A DNA stretch of 64,000 nt. Origin: Zopfochytrium polystomum. Its lineage: Eukaryota; Chytridiomycota; Chytridiomycetes; Chytridiales; Chytridiaceae. Position numbers and translations under genes: made by a program. Below, piece after piece: positions 10,363 to 22,100 of this stretch (within the stretch, counting starts at the first letter, position 1; every line of letters begins with the position of its first letter). The DNA lies in the NCBI GenBank assembly GCA_025765615.1, contig JAIVFJ010000163.1, forward strand, positions 84,463-148,462, given 5' to 3'. The notes below the pieces were generated by a model. That model did no database searches and was not told the origin of the DNA. It saw only the letters and a program-made list of their open reading frames with translations.

Positions 10363-13300
10363 CTAGATGATCTGCTCGCGGGACCTGCTCGCCTTGAGCG
10401 CAACCAGCTTGGCGAGGACCTCGTCAAACGGCCGCACCTCGCCTTTGGCCTTTGAGTTGGGGTCGTCTCTGTTGCGCACGTTGACCGCGCCGGCCTTCTC
10501 CTCCTCGGCGCCGACGACCATGATAAAGTTGAAGTGAGCAATCTCGGCGTTGCGGATCTTCTTGTTGAGCGTCAGGTCGGACGTGTCGGCTTCCGCCTGC
10601 AGACCCGCGTCGTGCAGCCGGTCTTTGACGGACCGCGCGTACGCGTACGCCGCCTGCGACACGGGTATCACGCACACTTGGTATGGGCTGAGCCAGAACG
10701 GCCATTTGCCCGCAAACGACTCGGTCAAGATGGCGATCATGCGCTCGACGGACCCCAGGATCGCACGGTGGATCATCACGGGCCGCTTGAACACAGGCCC
10801 GCGCTTGCCCGTCTCCTTGTCCTCGGCCACCTCGTCACTGACGTACGACAGCTTGAACCGGTCCGGCAGCTGAAAGTCCAGCTGAATCGTCGCGCACTGG
10901 TGTCGCCTCCGCAGCGCGTCCATGATCGTGATGTCGATCTTTGGCCCGTAGAACGCGCCGTCGCCCGGGTTGACCTCCCACGGGTGTCCAAATTTGTCGA
11001 GCGCGCCTTGCAACACGCTCTCTGCGTGGTCCCACGTGGCGACCTCGCCCAGGAACTTGTCCGGCCGCGTCGACAGTTTGAGTGAGAACGTGAATCCGAA
11101 GATGCCGTAGATGTGCGACAAAAAGTCCAGGCACGACTCCATTTCGGAACCGATCTGGTCCACCGTGCAAAAGATGTGCGCGTCGTCCTGCTGGAAGCGG
11201 CGGACACGCGTCAGGCCAGTAAGGGCACCGGAAGCTTCGTTGCGGTGGAGAACTCCAAAGTCGGCCATGCGAAACGGCAGCTCGCGGTACGACCGGTCTC
11301 GGTGGGCGAACATGAGGCAGTGTCCCGGGCAGTTCATCGGCTTGAGGGCGAAGCGCTCCTTTTCAATCTCAAAGGAGAACATGTTCTCCTGGTAGTTTTG
11401 CCAGTGGCCAGAAATCTCCCAAAGCTTGGTGTTGTACATGTTTGGGGAGATGACCTCCTGGAAGCCGCGTTTGCGGTACTCGGACTGAATAGGTGAATAC
11501 CAGGCCTGTCAGTGAGACGACTCATCCCCCAAAAGTGAAGAAAAGGGACGAAAACGACTCAACTCGTTGAAGCTCGATGAGAGTGTTGTAAATGTGAGCG
11601 CCAGCCGGAAGGAAGAACCAGGACCCTGGACTGAGTTCATGATTGAAGAACAATTCCTGCTCGATACCGATCTTGCGATGATCTCTTTTTGCAGCTTCCT
11701 CCATGAAGTGCTTGTATTCCGTCATCATTTTCTTGTCCGGGAATGAGATACCGTAAATGCGCTGAAGTGAGTCATTCTTGGCATCGCCCAGGAAGTAAGA
11801 GGCGGAGTTCTTGTTTTCTACGGTCAGATTTCACATTCAGTCTGCTCAACAAGAAATACCTTCACGACAGCAAGGGCCTTGATCCTCCCTGTGTCAGGAA
11901 TGTGAGGGCCGTAGCAACTATAGCAACCAAGACGTTTGAGAAAATTGTCGCGAAGGACCAGATCGGAAAAAACACAGCGGATCATACTCACAGGTCGATG
12001 AGCGGTCCACAACGGTAGACCGTCGTCGACGTGCCGTCGGGAATCTTGTCATTGATGATGTGGACCTTGTACTTGTTGTGCTATGTTCAAAAGCAAAAGA
12101 TTTTGAGACGGTTATAGTATGTCAAAACAAAGGTTAGCACATAAGTCGTCTTCTGTCGGCGGCTACCTTGAACATTTTCAGCAAGTCTTCCTTCGTCATC
12201 AACAGTCGCTGGAAAGGCTGCTTTTCCTTAATGGCCTTTCCAGCAAGGGCCTCAAGAGGTGCAAAGTCTGTTTGGGTCACGGCCCGCTCCATGCTCCCCA
12301 TTTCATAGTAGAACCCTTCCTCGATGGGCGGTCCGATGCAAAGGTGGCATCCGTAGTGGAGTTCGCAGGCCTCACCAAGAACGTGCGCAGATGAGTGCCA
12401 AAACACCATTTTCCCTTCGTCTTTCTCGAAGTCGAGAATTTCGAGTTTGCAGGACTGCTCGAGCGGGCGGATAAGATCCCACAAAACTCCGTCGACCTGC
12501 CCATCAAGAAATCAGCTCTGTGTAAAAAAACTTGCCGCACACCTTGTTACCTTGGCAATAACGGCACGTTCCGCAAGCGACTTGCTCAACAGCTTGGCAA
12601 TGTCCATTGGAGTGGTCTGCCAGGAAGTTCCATCCAAGTCACGGCCGTCCGGGAGCGAGATTTTGATGGGTTCCCGCGGCTTCCCGGCCACGGTTTCCTG
12701 GTACTTCGCGTATAATTCGTCGAAAATGGAAATGCGCCACTGCAGATACTCTGGGGGCTGATTAAGGGTGAGAAGGATGATTGAACATGCTGCAGTTCAA
12801 GCAATGGAAGCAGTGTTCAGTACCTCAGACTGTCCTGACGGTGCGGCGGAAGCTGCAGCTGGCTTTTTCTCCTTCTTTTCCTTCTTCTGCTTTCGAGCGC
12901 AACGGTCAGTGTAGCAACGTTGATTTACCAGTCGCAGTTACCTCCGTCGCTGCTCCAGCATCCGAAGCATTGGTCTCAGCCGCTGGCTTTTTCTCCTTCT
13001 TTGCGGATTTCGCCTAAAGTAAGGTTCCATCTTGATCAGCAGGAAGTTCCTCGCTGAAACGGCACTCACCTCTGAAGCAGATGGGGCCGGTGACGCAGCT
13101 GCAGCAGGCTCCGCCGGAGCGGCTGCGCTGTCCGCCTTTTTCTCCTTCTTTTCTTTCTTCTGAATGCAGCAAGAGATTATGGGTATGAGCAGGAGATCGA
13201 TCACGACGCTTGTTCGCGAAATGAGAGCGCGTTGTCCAGACCTGTGCGGGAGAAGGCGCTGGCTCGGGGGCTGCTGCCGCTGGCTGAGTTGACAAGGGCT

Positions 13301-13515
13301 GATTCAGTGAGAGCTCATTGACCGTGAAGAACGCGCGAGAACAGAACAGATCGCGATGCCCACGATCGGCTTACCTCAGCCGGTGGTGCAGGAGCCGGAG
13401 AAGCAGCTGGGGCTGGGGCCTCAGCTGGAGCGGCTGGTGTGGTCGGGACTGGCGATGGAGACGCCGCAGGCGACGCCGTAGAATTTCTCTTGTTGGACTT
13501 CTTCTTGCCAGACAT
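10363..13515 (-). CDS. THS1: Threonyl-tRNA synthetase, cytosolic type, copy A (with Lys-rich N-terminal extension)
   Basis: Eleven exons join in frame to 820 residues: 13515-13375, 13283-13242, 13159-13070, 13013-12942, 12889-12824, 12757-12551, 12496-12167, 12080-11992, 11917-11860, 11809-11564, 11484-10363. The enzyme charges tRNA-Thr with threonine. Residues 1-137 are an Ala/Pro/Lys extension in five small phase-0 exons, three of which carry KKEKKEKK or a close variant. A TGS-like domain follows, then the editing domain (HSSAH motif, CGPLIDL), then the class II core with the zinc ligand region [10 protein letters not shown], motif 2 ([15 protein letters not shown]) and [11 protein letters not shown], then the anticodon-binding domain. 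From the sixth exon onward the exon lengths match copy B, except that the sixth is one codon longer. It is transcribed divergently from copy B. Confidence 0.95.
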
Positions 13516-14501
13516 GGCTGTTGCTGGAATCGGTGGAGTAGCGGTAGTTGGAGCAAATTAGATTTCAGAAAGAGAGTTGTAGCACCGAGGCAGGAGAAGG
13601 GAGAGTTAAAGTTCGGCGAAAGCTAGTTAAGAGCAGAGAGAGGCAGTGAAAGGGAGGGTGCAAGGCGAAGGGAGGGCTCCAACTCGTGCGGCCCTGGTGG
13701 GTCCATCGATTCCAATCCTGGCGGGCGCATCCGCATCGGATAGCTGCATCTCCACCGTCACGACCGGACGCGTTGGAGCTCCCCCTCGTAGGTGAGGTCA
13801 CGGGTTGGGTCTCTGCCTGGCCTCGGGACACTGTTGCATGCGTACCTTCTTCGATTCTCAGCGCAAATGATTTTTTTCTTTCGCGGTTGGTGGAAACCCA
13901 TTGCACCCACTAACCATACAACGCCTTTCTCCCCGACGCTATTCCATCGCCGCGCTTGTCCTCTACGCACGGCTTCACCACGCCATAATGAGGACGCGCC
14001 CTACATGCGGTGAAATAATGGCTCAAATGTGGCTGGCGGTCTCGGTCGACTCGGTCGTTGCTGCACCCTTTCCTCCACATTCCCCCGTTCATCATCGCCG
14101 CCTCCGCCGCCACCGGCTGCTAGCGCGTGGCTCGCGCTCATCGATTCCCAATATTTAGTTGTCGGAGTTGATATTTAACATGCGTCCATACTCTGGTTGA
14201 GAAGAACCTGGACAGTTTCGCCCGCGATTAAACCAACTTGTAAAAACCGAACCAGAGAACCAGAGAGAGAGAGATGATTCACCTGCGATTCCTTCACTGG
14301 GTATGCTTGCTGCACTGAATTATTATTGTTTTAGAAGAGTTAAAAAGGCGGGCGCGCTTTTCTCGCACCAACTCTACCCTCCAACAAAGAGAAAAGCTTT
14401 GGCTCCCACGGAATTTCAAAAAAAAGAAAGGACAACCAAGAAAGAAGTCTTCCCCTTCCGCAGCTCTTCCAACTCCCCTCTCGTGCCTTGTGATAAGCAT
14501 C
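13516..14501. promoter_or_regulatory. Shared divergent promoter region of the two ThrRS genes
   Basis: A 986-base gap lies between the two start codons, which face away from each other. Both promoters must lie here or in overlapping 5' exons. A GA repeat sits at 14262-14272. No coding frame is convincing and I could not define individual factor sites. Confidence 0.6.
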
Positions 14502-17257
14502 ATGGCCAGCAGGCTCTCCAACGAAAGAAACACCAACGCCAGCAGTAGCATGCAAAAGAGACAGCCCACGGTGGCGCAGGCGCAGCCGTCAGAATCCTCA
14601 GCAGCATCCGCCGAGGTACGAGGCGCTTTTCATTCGCCCTCCCCCTTTCTTATTTCTTTTGGATTTTTTATTATTTTTTTTTTGTTAATATTCCCCCACT
14701 GGAAACTCACGACCCATACCCCTCTTAATGCTTTTCCCCAACGCACACCAGCCAGAATACATCCAATGGCGCATTTCACTCTTTGACGAGCTCTTCGCCA
14801 AACACGCCGCCGACGTCGCCGGCAAGCCGCGCGAGCCAATCAAGGTCACGCTGCCGGACGGCCGCGAGTTCGACGCCACGGCGTGGGTCACCACGCCCAT
14901 GGACATTGCGGCCACGCTCAACAAGCCCCTTGCCGGTCGCGCGGTCGTTGCAAAGGTGAGGGTGGCTCTGTGTTTTTTCCTTTTATTTTACTTGTTTCAA
15001 AAAATCCCCCCGACGTAACCTATTCTTTCCCACCGCAATAGGTTGACGGCGCCCTGTGGGACCTAGTCCGCCCGCTGGAAGCGTCGAGCCGCCTCGAGAT
15101 CCTCGACTACGACAGCGCCGACGGCAAGATGGTCTTCTGGCACTCGTCGGCGCACGTGCTCGGCGAAGCGTGTGAGCAGCACTACGGCTGCCACCTGTGC
15201 ATGGGGCCTCCAATCGAAGAAGGGTTCTACTACGAGATGGGCGGCATGGACCGCGCCGTCTCGCAGGCCGACTACGCGGCGCTGGAAGCTCTCACGAAAA
15301 AGGCTATCGTTGAGAAGCAGCCGTTCCAGAGACTGGTGATGTCAAAGGAGGATTTGCTGAGAATGTTTCAGGTGCGGTGAGGGAGCATTTTTTTTTGTTG
15401 CACTGTGGTAGCAGAGCACAGAAATTAACTCGAACCATTCTATTTTCCTTCGCCTTCCTTGATTTGATCGGAGCAGCATAACAAGTACAAGTTGCACATT
15501 ATCAACGACAAGATTCCCGACGGAACCAAAACGACAGTTTACCGCTGTGGTCCTCTTATAGATTTGTAATGCCCTTATAATTTTGCCATCTGCCCTCATC
15601 ACAAATCGTCTTACCGTCGTCGCATTCCTCCTCCCCAAATTAACAGGTGCTACGGTCCGCATATTCCGGATACGGGACGGATTAAAGCTCTTGCCATTAC
15701 AAAGGTGAATGATTCCGCGGGCAGGATTCATTCTGCCTTGATTTATTTCGTCTCTTCTGGCACACTTAAAAGCTTAATTATCGACAAAACGTTGTTCCAC
15801 CACAGAACTCGGCCTCGTACTTTCTGGGTGACGCGAAAAACGAATCGCTTCAACGAATTTACGGCATATCATTCCCAGACAAGAAGATGATGACGGAATA
15901 CAAGCACTTCATGGAGGAAGCTTCAAAAAGAGATCATCGCAAGATCGGTATCGAGCAGGAATTGTTCTTCAACCACGAACTCAGTCCAGGGTCCTGGTTC
16001 TTCCTTCCAGCTGGCGCACATATTTACAACACCCTAATCGAACTTCAGCGAGTTGAGTCGTTTACGCCCCTTTTCTTCATTTGTTGGCCATGAGTCGTCT
16101 CACTGACAAAGCTTGTTAAATATTCACCTTTTCAGTCCGAGTACCGAAAACGTGGCTTCCATGAAGTCATCTCCCCCAACATGTACAACACAAGGCTGTG
16201 GGATATTTCCGGCCACTCGCAAAACTACCAGGAGAACATGTTCTCCTTTGAGATCGAAAAAGAGCGCTTCGCCCTCAAGCCGATGAACTGCCCGGGCCAC
16301 TGCCTCATGTTCGCCCACCGAGACCGGTCGTACCGCGAGCTGCCGCTACGCCTGGCCGACTTTGGCGTCATCCACCGGAACGAAGCGTCCGGCGCGCTGA
16401 CGGGGCTGACGCGCGTGCGGCGCTTCCAGCAGGACGACGCGCACATCTTTTGCACGGTGGACCAGATCGGTTCCGAAATGGAGTCGTGCCTGGACTTTTT
16501 GTCGCACATCTACGGCATCTTCGGATTCACGTTCTCACTCAAACTGTCGACGCGGCCGGACAAGTTCCTGGGCGAGGTCGCCACGTGGGACCACGCAGAG
16601 AGCGTGTTGCAAGGCGCGCTCGACAAATTTGGACACCCGTGGGAGGTCAACCCGGGCGACGGCGCGTTCTACGGGCCAAAGATCGACATCACGATCATGG
16701 ACGCGCTGCGGAGGCGACACCAGTGCGCGACGATTCAGCTGGACTTTCAGCTGCCGGACCGGTTCAAGCTGTCGTACGTCAGCGACGAGGTGGCCGAGGA
16801 CAAGGAGACGGGCAAGCGCGGGCCTGTGTTCAAGCGGCCCGTGATGATCCACCGTGCGATCCTGGGGTCCGTCGAGCGCATGATCGCCATCTTGACCGAG
16901 TCGTTTGCGGGCAAGTGGCCGTTCTGGCTCAGCCCATACCAAGTGTGCGTGATACCCGTGTCGCAGGCGGCGTACGCGTACGCGCGGTCCGTCAAAGACC
17001 GGCTGCACGACGCGGGTCTGCAGGCGGAAGCCGACACGTCCGGCCTGAAGCTCAACAAGAAGATCCGCAACGCAGAGATTGCGCAATTCAACTTTATCAT
17101 GGTAGTCGGCGCCGAGGAGGAGAAGGCCGGCGCGGTCAACGTGCGCAACAGAGACGACCCCAACTCAAAGGGCAAGGGCGAGGTGCGGCCGTTTGACGAG
17201 GTCCTCGCCAAGCTGGTTGCGCTCAAGGCGAGCAGGTCCCGCGAGCAGATGGTTTAG
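14502..17257 (+). CDS. THS1: Threonyl-tRNA synthetase, cytosolic type, copy B (short N-terminus)
   Basis: Seven exons join in frame to 720 residues: 14502-14615, 14752-14955, 15042-15371, 15477-15565, 15647-15704, 15806-16051, 16136-17257. Domain order is the same as copy A: TGS-like domain (from PEYIQWR), editing domain with HSSAH, class II core with NCPGHCLMF, motif 2 and [12 protein letters not shown], and anticodon-binding domain. It differs at the N-terminus: a single 38-residue Ser/Asn/Gln exon replaces the Lys-rich exon array of copy A. The last 840 bases differ from copy A at only a few sites, while the editing-domain exons differ at many synonymous and some amino-acid positions. One copy might serve another compartment, but no clear mitochondrial presequence is visible. 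Confidence 0.95.
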
Positions 17258-17557
17258 AAATGGAAATTGGGGCCCAAAAGAGTCCGCACTGAGTGCTTCT
17301 CTTGGTTACCATTTTTTTCTGTTCTGCTCGCTGTTTTGTTGAGAATATATATGACACGTTCTTAGATGCAGCCATGCCACCTCATCTTCTTCCCTCGAAT
17401 TGATTTTATTCTTTTCTTCCCACTTTCTCCGCGGAAACTTAAATCAAGCTAGTGAAAGTGGTAGCCAGAGGTAGCCAGAACGTAATGACACTGTTGAAGC
17501 AAAGTGAAGATAATCCTTGGCCAGCTGAGCAAGAAACGAAGACCTCATGCATCCTCA

Positions 17558-20500
17558 CTACTCACTGTCCATAGCCCCGTAACCTCCCGTACCCCCAGCG
17601 TCTTTCTTGTAGATTACAACGAGCTCTTCGTCGTCATCCGCAACTTCCATGTTCTTCTCCTGAGCGTAATATTTCCAGTAGGGACCTTTGCTCCCCCCCC
17701 GCCTTTGAATTTGTTGAAATTCACGGCGAAGCATTTCGTACTCTTCATTGCCCCTGTTAGGTCGGCGATCAGGCTGCGAGTTTGCGGTTAGCATTTACCT
17801 CGAACATTGCTGCGGCGCGAACACATTTACCTGCTTGGGCAAGCGATCGTTCCTGGGCTCGGGGTTTCCTTCGTTTGGCAGTCCATTCGGCCAACCCACC
17901 TCATACTCGTCTTGCCTTGATTGAAATAACCAAATGAGTCGATGCCACAGGGCGAAAAACTCACCGGCCGTAATCATCTTTTTGAATGGCATTGTTGTTG
18001 TACCTGCTGGAAGAACATCAGGACTTCGATCAAGTTCGAAATCAAAGGCGCTCACTCCTCTCCAGGATATTTGGCACCTCTTCCAGCGATAGTGAACTCC
18101 GTTTTAAGATTTTCACTTCGCACGTCATCCGCTGCCGGAGGCACGTGTTGCATGTACCGGTCATGTTCCCACCTGTTGCCGTTGTTCGACGATTCCGATC
18201 TAGGAGAGACCTGGTCGTCCGACTTTGGGGCATCTTCCGCGCGTTGTTCATTTTCCCACTCAGATCTGGGAGGAAATGGTTCATTCTGCTTGTGTCCGTA
18301 AATTGGATCTTCATTGCGCCTGTTGGGAGAGACTGGGTCGTTTCGCTTGAATCCATATGGTGGTTCTTCAGCGCGCCGGTTATAATGCTCTTCGTTGCGC
18401 CCCGCTGGCTCCCCGCGCGGTTTTCCTTTCAAAGGCACTGCATTGGCTCCAGTTCGAGCACCCTACAAGCGTCTTGTTTAGCATTCGAGAGTCTGAATCC
18501 CCTATAATTACAGGTGGTTGCGCGAAATACGGCTTCGGCCTCCGATAATAGTCATTCCCCTTGGCGTTGTTGTTGAGGAGTATTAAACGGTCAGGGTGAG
18601 GCTGAAGCGTTGGATTGCTTTCATGAATGTTGCTCTTTCAGTCAGTGATCTTCAGCAAAGACTGCACTTACCGCCTTTCAGGTGGCTCGGCTTGCGGCGG
18701 CGATTGAACTTTAACCATTGGCCTGAAACCCTTTAGTTTTCATTTATCCTTCTCAACACACCTATGGTCAGCTTCCATTTGTGGGGCTCGATAATCCCTC
18801 GCTGCGACGTCGCTGGGGTGATGTTCATGACCCGCGAAGTTTACAAGTCTAAGTCGCCACGGCGATGCAGCGTCAGTGAGTCAAAAATCTGTTTTGTTCG
18901 CATACCGCTGCGGCTGAAGCACTGTATGAACTTGTGCTGGAACCTGCACTTTCGTCCTGCAAGACATGAGTCCCAGCCAACGTCTATTAATCTCACCTTT
19001 GGTCCAGTTCCATCGAAGGGACTCGGAACCCTCCCGAGGGGACCGCGCTGTTGTGATCCTCCCATTTATCGTTGGCCTTCTTCTTCTCAAGATTATTCCA
19101 TTCATCGTTGGAGTTATTTCCGGATTCATCTACCGGTATCTCCATGCCCATTCGCATCCCGCCCTACAAGTAAAGTTAACCAATATTATCGTCCTCTTTC
19201 TGGGACGAGCGACCGACCTGAATCTCCTCCTGGCGTAGTGTGCGAGGAATGTCTTGCTTTTCAGTTTTTCGAGCCGGTGGGTCGGCCTTTCCCCAGTCCA
19301 AGTGTCCTCCAACAAACGGAGTGCGGGGAAAATCAACAAAGCTGCCATCTTTTGACCAGTCATCGACTCGTTGAGATTGTCCATCCCCCCAGTCGTCAGT
19401 CGGAGCTCTATTCTCTGCGTCCCAATGTCCACTCCTCAAATTTATCGAGGGAGACGATGGTCGATCGATTCGACCTGTTTCGTCGGGTTTGAGTGTTACG
19501 TTTGAGTCCTTCTCTGCACGAACGAGCTCTTCAGAGGTCTGAACGCCAACTGAAACGAACTGCCGAGGTTTAACGTGACCGCTTGTTTCATGGGCCTTCG
19601 CGTCCAACTCAGTTGGCCGTCGGACGCCTTGGACTTTATGCTCCGTTTGCCTCGGCAGGTTCTCCACCGGCTGAGAGCCGAGCGAACTCTTCATAGCTTC
19701 ATCATTACTTCGGGTTCCATTGCGAACAGCGGACACTGGGCCTTCAAGCCTCTCAAGCGAATGCCCAATGCCTGAACCGCTTTCTTCATGTTGTTCCGGT
19801 GTCGTATTGCGACCTGCAGGTTCGCCAGCTGTTCGAGAAGCGTCGTTCGCGGCCTGGCTGTTTCCCAACTTGACCGTGGAAGTGTCTGATCCACTTCTGC
19901 AAAATGATTTTTAGTCTAATCGATACAGCATCTATCGCGCTATACCCTTCATTTCCTTCGGACCCAGCAAAAGCTCGAGGAGTGTGGCCGAATAGATCTG
20001 ATGGCGGACAGACTTGCGCCAGTGCTTTTTCTTGTCGCGTTGCTTCCTCTACAGGTTGAGCAGAGTCCCAATCGTCAACGTCTGACTGCCTGTCCCAGCT
20101 GTGCCTTTCGTGTCCTTGTTTCGTCGGGGACGTTGCTTCCGCGTTCCCATGATTACGCTGTCCGGACTATGGCAAGTCAGGTTCAATCGCAAGATGCCCG
20201 CTCCAAAAACATTCACCTCAAGCCTCTCTTTCTCGAAATGAGTCGGGATGTCCAAGTCGTACGTCGAGGGGCCGAAGTCCAACTTCGAGTCATTCAGAGA
20301 TTCTCGGACGTTGTGCTTCACGGGGGAAGTTGGCTCGACATTTTCCCAAGTTTCCTGCTTGCCTTTGCAATCAGCAGTTGCTCGTAATGATAAGCGCTCA
20401 CCTCAAAGCCATAGCGTTTTCTTCGAGGGTTGCGGTCACGCTGCAATTTCGCTTCTGGCGTCTCCCTTTTTGGGCGACTAGCAGTTACACGGTTTTATAT

Positions 20501-21465
20501 ACAAACAGTTAACTACCAAGCATGGATGATCCTTTGCGTTGGCTCTTTCTCTTTGAGCTCCACAAAAGGCGATCTAAGAACTGATTGGAGAAAGCAAAGT
20601 GTCTAACTTAAACAAACCTGGGAGGGCCAGGCTTGATCTCCGATTCTGGTTCGATTACGCTTTCTACCGCTGGCAGAGCCTTGTCCTTATTATTCAAAGG
20701 AAAAGGAGCTGGGAGGGATGTTTGGACTCGAGGTAGACGGTCGACCTTGAGAGGACCGTCAGTAGCGATGCCAACCCTTTGTTTGCTGAACAAAAAAAGC
20801 GTAAGTGAAAGGAGTTGCATGCAGGGTTCTACCTTACTCACCATGCCCCTGACTCTACATTCGTTTTAGGGCCAACTGGACGGCGTAAATGAACTTGTGC
20901 AGTCGCCTTCAGGGTCTTCACACTCCGCGGTAGCGCATTAGGCTCGACCGATGATGATAGTGCAATTCACTTACCGACTGGACTGCCAGCGATTCTCTGG
21001 TGGAGCTGCATGTCCGGCTCGAATCGGCTCAAGCGGTTTTTGGATGTCAAGCCTTTGTTCGACCTGTATGCCACGCTGGCCGAGTTGCGACCAATGAGCG
21101 TCTCCGTGCAAATACTGAGAAGGAAGCCGAGTAACTGAATACACTGGAATGGGAGGAGGGCGCGTCTCCGGTTTTTCCTTCTTTGCGCAGTTTTCAGGTC
21201 AGCGCGAGTTATTGTGGAGCGGAGGGCCTACTTCCTGCACGTGCTTGGAGCGTACCTGCTGTTCGCGCTTCGGCGCGTCCAGGTTGCTCCCAATAAAGGC
21301 TTGGCTGACGGATGTAAGAGTCGACTCCTTGGCCGCTTGAGCGTCGGTTGACGCGGCATTGTTTGGCCGCCAGTCGGAAGTCGTGGAAGACGACGTGTTC
21401 GGAAGGGCGGCGTCGGCCCAGGTATCCTCCTCGGGCGCTACCGTTGGGTCCCAATCGTGGACCAT
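17558..21465 (-). CDS. Intrinsically disordered protein with repeated Trp/acidic motifs, 18 exons
   Basis: Eighteen small exons join in frame to 1,016 residues: 21465-21256, 21180-20975, 20922-20842, 20785-20618, 20573-20517, 20477-20402, 20357-20217, 20166-19946, 19896-19218, 19163-18997, 18956-18906, 18848-18762, 18722-18672, 18617-18512, 18462-18056, 18006-17965, 17915-17831, 17773-17558. No folded domain is recognised. Isolated tryptophans recur in acidic or polar surroundings (VHDWDP, EDTWAD, DVDDWDS, TDDWGD, VDDWSKD, LDWGKAD). Residues about 770-900 hold a short Arg/Asn/Pro repeat (PPYGFKRNDP, PIYGHKQNEP). The C-terminus is more ordered (GPYWKYYAQEKN, then an acidic patch and LVVIYKKD). 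If intron 15 is retained, translation stops after GEE at 18054-18052, giving a shorter isoform. Function is unknown. Confidence 0.7.
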
Positions 21466-22100
21466 GGAGGTATGGGTTGTTCTCACAGCTTGGATCTTTT
21501 TTATTTTTTTATTTTTTTTTTTGTTTGTCGTGTCCTTTTCTCTTTCGGTCGGCCCTGAAAAACGAAGTTGGTGAGGAAAATGTTCTCATGGCCTGACTTG
21601 ACGCGAAGCTTCTCCCATCCACATTCAAATTTGTCCAAAGCCTGCAATTCTGACTTGGACGCGCCATTGACCATGTCTCCCACAATGGCCGAAAATTCAT
21701 GTGCAGCAAAGCACTTGGCCAACAGCGACCACGAAAGAGCGCCTTGCCACACACGTGTGCTCGGAGAATTCTTCTCCATGAAGCCCTCCACACGGGACCA
21801 AGGCTGCCTCGCAACCCAAATGCGGTTGACGGACGATCGGGGGGACAGGACAAATCAGGTCAAGAGAGGGAGAGACAGACCGCCGAATAGAGAAAAGAAA
21901 AAACTGCAAAAATCGACAAAACATGGTGTTGTCATAATCGCAAAAAGTAAACAAACATTCTTGAAAACAATACAAAAAAGCAAAAAGGAGGGAAAAACAG
22001 AGCGAAAAAAAAGAAGAAAAAAACAGCGAAAAAAACGAAAAGGGCAGAGCCAGCGAGCGACCAGCAGCAGCAAGAACAAAAAAATAAATTTTTCGCAAAA
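21466..22100. other. Divergent intergenic with an unexplained minus-strand open frame
   Basis: Between the disordered-protein gene (-) and isocitrate dehydrogenase (+). A stop-free minus-strand stretch at about 21842-21501 reads as plausible protein (LSWSLLAKCFAAHEFS, LDKFECGWEKLRVKSG) but has no upstream ATG in good context and no clear splice to its neighbour. It could be an upstream exon, a relic or chance. The rest is A-rich. Confidence 0.4.

Noticed and set aside
14274..14300. Possible upstream start exon for ThrRS copy B (MIHLRFLHW, followed by GTATGC) that might add a mitochondrial presequence
   Set aside because: The donor is in phase 0, and no acceptor before 14502 with matching phase was found.
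16450..17196. 248-codon frame inside ThrRS copy B, plus antisense frames of similar length in both copies
   Set aside because: These overlap the well-supported synthetase exon in other frames and appear in both copies only because the exons are near-identical.
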